Assembly: GCA_963693085.1 (NCBI GenBank)
Contig: OY856409.1
Coordinates: forward strand, 239,498,558 to 239,562,557
Length of the DNA stretch: 64,000 bases
From: Alisma plantago-aquatica
Taxonomy: Eukaryota; Streptophyta; Magnoliopsida; Alismatales; Alismataceae
Direction: 5' to 3'
Positions 57,777-64,000 of the stretch are shown here, piece by piece (the first letter of the stretch is position 1; every line of letters begins with the position of its first letter). Below the pieces are notes generated by a model. The model was not told where the DNA came from. It worked only from the letters and a program-made list of their open reading frames with translations, and made no database searches. The position numbers and the translations under genes were made by a program.

Positions 57777-58202
57777 CTACTCTGCCTTCAAGGCTGACAC
57801 ATATAGGCTGGTGGTAGCATCCTTCCTACCCCTACTGATGAACGGAGGGTGACCTGGTCTTTTTATGATTACCTTCTTCTCCCTACAATTGATATTGGCC
57901 CTATAGAAATAAATCCAATCCATACCAATGATCACATCAAAGTCATTCATGTCAAGGAGGATAAAATCTGTAGGGAACTCATGATCTCGATACTTAATAG
58001 GTATCACAAGAATTTTCAAAAGGGACGTAAATATTCGACCACTTGGGGTTGTGACATCTAAGATATACCCTAAATCCTTGATATCCAAGCAAAGCATAGT
58101 TGTGAGATTTCTCGAAATGAAAGTATTAGTAGATCCAAAGTCAAATAAAGCTTTTACATTGTATCCCATGACTTCAAGCATGCCTACATTGTTTTTCACC
58201 AT
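57777..58202 (-). pseudogene. Aspartic protease of element D
   Basis: 141 codons with ALFDFGSTNTFIS, the retropepsin-like active site in which Phe replaces the Ser/Thr of D(S/T)G, and later DFILLDMNDFDVIIGMDWI, the usual plant Ty3/gypsy block. Same frame as gag and RT. Confidence 0.85.
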
Positions 58203-58316
58203 ACATTAGACCATTACATGCTTATCTTAAAACATTAAGGAAAACTCTAAGGGTTATTACCCTCTATCAACTGATTAGCATTAGCTTGAGCCTCCTCATT
58301 GTCAATAGAAAAAAAC

Positions 58317-59292
58317 TCAACTTTGTCTTCTTTCTCCAGTAGGTGGGGCTGTAGCTACAGGTTGGGCTGCTACAAGCGGGGCTACTACTGGGCCTGGCCC
58401 CTTTGGGTCTGGCAGAGGGAAATTGTCTTGAAGATGTCCCTCTTGCTGGAAATGGTAGCACATCCTCGTCTTGTAGAGACACTCACCTGAATTCCATTTT
58501 TCACAGGTGCGACACCTCGGCCGGTTGTTCTCATGATGGGATTTTGCTTTCCCTCCATGCTTCCCCTTGGTATGGTTGCACCCTTGTCCTTTCTTATTAT
58601 CATTCTTATGTCCTTGGGTACCTTCACTGAAACCCAAATATCCTTTGGGTGGGTTCTGAGCAGGCATCACCATCGTCTCCATGTCCAAGGATGTGTTGTA
58701 GGCTTCGGTGAAGGTTTTTGGTTTACTGGCCATTACATGAGGCTTAACGGTAGGATGCAGACACTCTATGAAATGATCCACTCATCTTTCCTCATCCATC
58801 ATGTACCCAAAATGCTCCAGGATGCAAAACTTGCGGCCAAAGTCTGTGACTAATAAGTTACCTTGGATCAGGTTGGTGAATACTCTTTCCTTCTCCTTCT
58901 TAGTTGAGGTGGGAATGAATCTGGATGTGAAGATAGTCCTGAAGTCGGTCCATGCCATTGGGTCTGCATTCAGATATCGACCCATGATGTGGTTCTCCCA
59001 CCAGATCTTGGTTGCTCCTTCCAAGAGATGTGCAGTAAAAGGGACCTTCTTGCTCGACTGCACCTCTAGCATGCAGAAACCGTTCTCGATCACTATCATC
59101 CACGCATCTGCTTTGTTGACCACTTCGGTCTTATCTTCTCCCCAGAATTTCTCAATGTTAAGCTTGACGAAGTCCCGAATGGTGACTCCAAGCCAGGGAC
59201 GAACGGAAAGTGACTCACCATTTTCATCTCTGGCTATATCCCTGAGGGCCAGGGCACTAATGGCCTCAGTTATTCTCTTCTACTGTTCCATC
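58317..59292 (-). pseudogene. gag: gag of element D, broken
   Basis: From an ATG at about 59292 the frame runs to 58317 with an early TAG and a TGA at 58782-58784 but no frameshift. Capsid motifs: KFWGEDKTEVVNKADAW, LLEGATKIWWEN, W.DFRTIFTSRFIP and FTNLIQGNLLVTDF. A degenerate knuckle (MCYHFQQEGHLQDNF) near 58420-58465 has lost Cys residues. A second Cys-rich stretch, CRTCEKWNSGECLYKTRMC, precedes it. Confidence 0.85.
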
Positions 59293-59720
59293 CATAGGGA
59301 ATCAGGGGTGTGAACTTTAACTTATGTCCATGTCCTCTTGTTTACATGCATTTTATTGTTTGGTGGAGGATCCCTTAATCCTTAACACTTTGTATTCCCA
59401 AACATAGGAGGTGGTGGAGAGAGAGAAAACCCTAAGCTCTTAATATTTCTCCAGCAATAAGAGGTAAAGAAGGGATGCAGATAGATGAGAAGACCTAGTG
59501 GTATCTTATTTCGAGTCAATTCTTTAGATTTCGGCTAGGCAGTCACACATAAACCAAGAGTCCTCGTTGACCGACTAGCGGGGTGGAGGAAAATATTGTC
59601 ATCCCCCAGATCATGATCCTTTTCTAGACACCTCCATCCTCAAAAACTTCACTAATAACTCCCTGAGGCTCTAAAGAGTTTGTAAAATTTAATAATTACA
59701 GAAGATTAAATGGAAAACCA
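59293..59720 (-). other. Leader of element D between PBS and gag
   Basis: Untranslated leader of about 430 bp. No frame with known motifs. Confidence 0.6.
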
Positions 59721-59735
59721 CACTTTGATACCAAA
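59721..59735 (-). other. Primer-binding site of element D
   Basis: The minus strand reads TTTGGTATCAAAGTG immediately inside the 5' LTR end. It is close to the initiator tRNA-Met PBS TGGTATCAGAG with a G-to-A change. Confidence 0.8.
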
Positions 59736-59949
59736 TGTAACAACCCCGCCTCCCGGTAACCCCCAGTTAAGGGAGACCAAGAGGTCAGAGGCGTTATCCC
59801 AAAATAGGATTAGTGGTTTTGCAAATAATCAACACTAATTAATAAATTCTACTACTACTAAACTTTTAATGGAATAAATTATTTTCTATTCATACCTTGC
59901 AAAATATAGGAAGTGGAAGTCTTTACCCGAGTAAGAACTTATCTAACTA

Positions 59950-60778
59950 CAATCCTCCAATTCTTTTTTTCACAACATGTCAGGAGGCTATCTATTCATC
60001 CCACCCTGCTCTTGCAGGCGAAGAAAAAGGCAAAGTACAAGCAAAATCGTCAGAAACTAAAAAATTGGTAGTACTACTGCCATTACATTTACCTTTTTCC
60101 ACCCAACCCTTAACTATGTCAGGCGGGCAAATATACCTAAAATTACCATTATGGTGTTTCAGGTGGTACTTTGCTAGACTATCAGCAATGCCATTACATA
60201 TTTTGTCCGCCTTCATTATTTTCCAGTTTGGGTATTGTTTTAGTCGGCTTCCAATGTTTTCAATTTGCTTCGCGGGCTTAGGATTTTAATTGGGAGGTTC
60301 CTTTAGTGATTCAAATACCACTTTACTATTTGTCTCTATAACCAAATTGCATATAGATATTTCATGTGCTCTATGGACATCATTTTCAATTTCTATGATC
60401 TCTGCTTTCACAACTGAATTAGCCACACAGTTCCATCCCATTCCTTCTATCCATTCTCCCTTGTCATCCCAGAGAACCACTGCTATAGCACTCCTATTTC
60501 CTTTTAGAGTTGTGTTGGTGTTCATTTTAAAGATGCCTGGAAAAGGTGGCTGCCATCGCATGTTTTTGGGACGATTGTCAGTTGTCGTGTGGGTACTTCG
60601 GTCAGGTTGGTTACTTTGATTCGACAGCTCCACTTCCTTCAAGATGAATAGGACTCGGTGCATAACTGGATGATTAGTTTTGTCAAAAACATGTCGGTTC
60701 CTACAAGTCCACATATACTAGTAGGTGATCATAAATCGTCTTCTATGTAGATCGTTTCCTATCAATCCTCTAATTCTT
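59950..60778 (-). mobile_element. 5'-truncated LINE inserted in the D 5' LTR
   Basis: Near-perfect direct repeats CAATCCTCCAATTCTT (59950-59965) and CAATCCTCTAATTCTT (60763-60778), one mismatch, flank about 800 bp. The left LTR at 52159 has this site once, uninterrupted. A T run at 59964-59970 on the plus strand is the poly(A) tail on the minus strand. Only the 3' end of an L1-type ORF2 was inserted. Confidence 0.9.
59992..60714 (-). pseudogene. LINE RNase H (RVT_3) domain, one stop
   Basis: A single frame with one TAA (60286-60288). MWTCRNRHVFDK is the end of the zinc-binding region. RWQPPFPGIFKMNTNTTLKG, AIAVVLWDDKGEW, KAEIIEIENDVHRAHEI and VIETNSKVVFESL follow. IADSLAKYHL closes the domain. 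The order is that of the C-terminal RVT_3 domain of plant LINEs. The first catalytic Asp position (usually NVDG) reads NTNT, so activity is unlikely. Confidence 0.85.
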
Positions 60779-62453
60779 TATTAAGGTCAATGTCATTTTA
60801 AAGGAATATCCATTTTCTTGATAACCTAAAATGCCAACAAACAAAAAGGTGGTCAGTATAATGAATTATACTGGTATGTAGGGTAATAATAATCTTGCAT
60901 TTAATTGTAACAACATATTGCAAGCAATTATGGTTTACCAAGCAAACTTTACATTTTAAACATGACTACTCAATCCTTACATACCCTAGCCTTTGTGTTG
61001 TCCATGTAGTGGACATGGATACTACCTCTCATATGGTAGATCTCAACTAACCCCCATGATCCTACCATACAGGTAGATCAATACATAGGGTCATGGAGTC
61101 GTATAGTCCTACCCAAGGGTAGACCAACACATCAACTCATGTAACCTGATGATCCTACCTCACGGGTAGACCATGTACTAGGTCATCTATCTCATCATCA
61201 TTAGAGATATAGAGGAGGACCAGGATCTGAGCTAGACATGCGCATATAATTATGGTGATAATCATAGTCACTTTATAGTTGCATGAAATAAAAGACAATC
61301 AAGAAATTATTTCCAAGCAACCGATAAAACCTCGAGAATCACTATGAAACTAAAGTGATTTAACCATAAGTGTAACCACATACCTTTGCTTGAGAAAAAG
61401 AATCCAACTTCAACAAGATATCCTAGTAAGCACCTTAATGCAAACAACCCTTAATCCCTGAAACATATAGATTACCTAATGTCAAAACACCTTCTTGATG
61501 ACAAGAGAATACTTTCTAAGGATTCCAATCCCCTTAGGGTTCATTAGGGTTTCTTAGGTTTCTCTATCCAACTTTATCCCCTTTTTAGGATAACAACCCT
61601 AAAACAAGTTTCTTATTTACACAAACCCTAATTATTCCAATTATCCTCATTAAGGGTTCTTTAATCTCAAACCAAGTTCAAGATCATTATATCTCTGTTG
61701 TATATTTACATTTTCGGATTACAACCATTAAAACCCATATTTTCCCCAAATTAGGGTTTTAATCCATTAAGACATAAACATGTGCATGAAAACCTTAAAA
61801 CAAGCATACAATCATTCTTTTCTGGATCCATCTTTTCTTTTATTCTTAACAGGTTAACATTACTCAAAAATAACCCAAAAGATTCATCATACTCGATTTT
61901 TACATCATTTTAGGGTTTTATTATGATCTAATGTGTTAAGAGAGGTAACTTCATATACTTTTTAAATTACAAACGATATCAGGCTCCAATTCCATTTTTA
62001 TTAGATTCTACATATTTTTCTGATCAAAAAACACTATTTACTTTTATTTTTTGGCCAAAGGATCGGTTTTTAGTTAATTAAACAAGATCCAATGATTTTC
62101 TGGAATTTTGGACTAGAGAGGCGACTTACTATGGTTTTTCAAAAAAATGTTGGTCGTTGGATCGCGATTCATCGTTGATTGAGCAAGATCATGCGGTCCT
62201 CAACATTCGCACCCACTAGCGGCCTTCTAAAGTCACAGAGTGAGCCCAGTCGTCGATCTTTCTCGCGACCTATCGTGGGCTCTGATCGAACGGTTGCTAC
62301 TCCTCGTTCCACCCGATCTAGCAGACAAATCTCACAACGGCACTACGGCTTCAAGCTCACCGGAGCTGCTCCAATTCATGAGCCAGGGGAACGAGAGAAG
62401 ATGGGAAGTGGCTGGTTGAGTTCGTGGAATCATGAGGAGTCAAGAGCGGGTCC

Positions 62454-62461
62454 TATTTATA
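62454..62461 (-). promoter_or_regulatory. TATA box in the D 5' LTR
   Basis: Same TCCTATAAATAGGA palindrome as in the left LTR. It would drive minus-strand transcription of D. Confidence 0.65.
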
Positions 62462-63385
62462 GGATTGGGGGCCTATCTAGGGTTTCCCAAACTCTCCGCC
62501 ACCCAAGCTTTCGGCCAAAAAGGGCGTTTCTTCTATAGACCTCTAAACCACCCAAAACCCAGGTTAAGTGTGTGTGAAAACTCCTCCCGAAGACCCTCGT
62601 GGTCTCAGATTTTTGTTTAGTGTTTTGATTCGCGAGAAAAAAGGATTTGAAATCTTGATTCCTTTCTCCCTCTTTCCCTCTGCGAGTCGGGGTTGACGAT
62701 GCACATCCATCATCAGATCTTGTGGTCCCCTAGACCATGCGGGGATTCGACGATTGTCGTCGCTCCCACTTTTCTTTTCCTTTTTCCTTAAATTGGGAAA
62801 TTATAGTGACATTTAATGAAAACCTATCACTTTAGGGAAACTTCTAAAAATCATAACTCTTAAACCATGTATCCAACTAACCCCAAATTTTTAGGGGAAC
62901 TAAATAATGACTTAATCTATTGGCGTGCCAAGTTTGGGGTCATTATTTAGAAGAAAATGAACCTTTTCTTTATGTGCAAGTTATTTCTTTATATATATAT
63001 ATATATATTTCATTCATATTTCCTCTCTCTCTCACTTTATTATTTTCCTTTATTTCGATTCCTTATATCTCAAGAATCCATGTGGGGTTCGAAACACCAT
63101 CTATTATGATCAATCCCACACTTCTCTATTTATTTCTTATATTTTCACCTTTATTCCAATTTCCTTTCTTATTTATGCATTATTTGTTTTCTTTTCACTT
63201 TTCTTCCTCTTTCATTATCTTGGACCCATTATTACCAAAGGGTCCATGAAAACCATGCACAAAGAAAAAGTTGTAAAAGAAACCCATATATTTATCGTAA
63301 GTCATGCAATTTGCAAACAAGTACATTCTCTTGAAACAATTGCAATTACAATCATATAAGCAAAATTTGAGGTTATAACAGAAAG

Positions 63386-64000
63386 TGTGTAGAACCTTCA
63401 AATCATTAATTAAAATAACAAACAACTTCAACAAATTGAAATAATGGCAAATTCATTTCCAACACACTTAACATGACTTATGGGTGAAGTTTCATTAATT
63501 TTGGAGAATCTTATAACCATTAATGCTGGATGAAAGAGAAAAAAATATTTGATTTATTTAATTATATGTTCTCAAAAGGAAAATCTAATTGCATATTTGG
63601 ATTCCTCATATCAAAAAGAGGTTGGGTGTCAAATTTCATTTAATTTGGGGCTCGTTTGCATCCTCAAATGAGGAGAGAGAAAAAACAAAATAATTTAATG
63701 TTCCACTTTATTTGGATTCCAATTTGGATATGCTTTGATTTAAATATTTGTCACGCCTTCTTTGGTGGGAGCACACGATCTGAGCCGTTGGATCAGTGAT
63801 CAGACGGTCTGTAACTCATCCTCTACCTCGAGTCGTATAAGGCAACATGCCGCCTATTTCAGTGAGTAATGATTCACAAATTTCTTGCTCATTAGTCATC
63901 TTTCTTTGATATTTTTCTTGCTTTGGATTCCTGGAGAAGTTCCACATCCAAAGAGCCCTTACTCATGCAGTTTCATGTGTATTCAGGAAACGCCCAAAAC
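63386..64000 (+). repeat. Continuation of the LTR-like host sequence right of element D
   Basis: Continues the fragment that starts at 51288. It contains GAGCCGTTGGATCAGTGATC and AGACGGTCTGTAACTC near 63780-63815. The D LTR has comparable GCCGTTGGATCG...CACGGTCCTC (53564-53603), so D may have entered a relative's LTR. The window ends before a terminus. Confidence 0.4.

Larger units (their letters stand above)
51944..63380 (-). mobile_element. Element D: complete Ty3/gypsy retrotransposon, minus strand
   Basis: LTRs at 51944-54788 and 59736-63380 enclose, in minus-strand order, PBS, gag, protease, RT, RNase H, integrase, a C-terminal domain and the polypurine tract. The element is flanked by a perfect 5-bp duplication GAAAG (51939-51943 and 63381-63385). 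The left LTR's terminal base has mutated (GGTAATGA against TGTAACAA). About 6 differences appear in the first ~130 aligned LTR bases. Gag, PR and RT lie in one frame separated only by stops; integrase is in another frame. A LINE fragment sits in the right LTR. The C-terminal VKVLWKHHGEDEDTWE block suggests a chromovirus (inference). Confidence 0.95.
59736..63380 (-). repeat. 5' LTR of element D (right copy), containing a LINE fragment
   Basis: On the minus strand it starts TGTTATAACC at 63380 and ends TTGTTACA at 59736. Without the LINE fragment and its duplicated bases it is about 2.83 kb, matching the left LTR. The TATA-centred palindrome is at 62451-62464. Confidence 0.93.

Overview
The window reads as intergenic DNA from a large, repeat-rich flowering-plant nuclear genome. 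The evidence is nested LTR retrotransposons with multi-kilobase LTRs, RTE- and L1-type LINEs, a tRNA-derived SINE, a CACTA transposon, and host-gene pieces (PEPC, RCC1) that keep GT/AG introns. A monocot is my guess but the sequence does not prove it. I found no intact host gene, no rRNA or tRNA gene, and no bacterial-type operon. Almost every coding stretch is a decayed transposon frame or a captured gene fragment.

Layout. (1) 1-21709 is a three-level nest. Element A is a minus-strand Ty3/gypsy element, of which only the 5' LTR, PBS and gag start lie in the window. Its LTR is split near its outer edge by element B (plus strand, 3311-21680, TSD ATAGG), a chromovirus-like Ty3/gypsy element with 3.6-4.1 kb LTRs. 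B is split inside its reverse transcriptase by element C (9497-15373, TSD GTGGG). C is a small non-autonomous LTR element with a tRNA-Asp PBS; instead of gag-pol it carries a broken Ulp1/C48-protease-like frame. (2) 21710-29995 holds an RNase H remnant, a minus-strand LTR, a gag scrap and mostly unrecognised AT-rich DNA with tandem repeats. (3) 29996-39533 is a CACTA DNA transposon (TIRs, TSD AGT). It carries minus-strand fragments of a PEPC gene (three exons) and an RCC1-repeat gene (two exons), with splice sites preserved. (4) 39534-51943 holds a SINE with an 18-bp TSD, an RTE LINE with a 17-bp TSD, a degenerate L1-type LINE, microsatellites, a poly(A)-ended retroposon and two LTR-like fragments. 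(5) 51944-63380 is element D, a complete minus-strand Ty3/gypsy element (TSD GAAAG) with gag-PR-RT-RH-IN and a C-terminal domain. A 5'-truncated LINE has inserted into its 5' LTR. (6) 63381-64000 continues the sequence D inserted into.

How the parts relate. Insertion order follows from nesting: A before B before C, and D before the LINE fragment. Coding frames of B and D are broken largely by in-frame TGA/TAG codons in otherwise collinear frames, as expected from C-to-T decay of silenced DNA. The items most worth a second look are the Ulp1-like frame carried by LTR element C and the PEPC/RCC1 double capture by the CACTA element.
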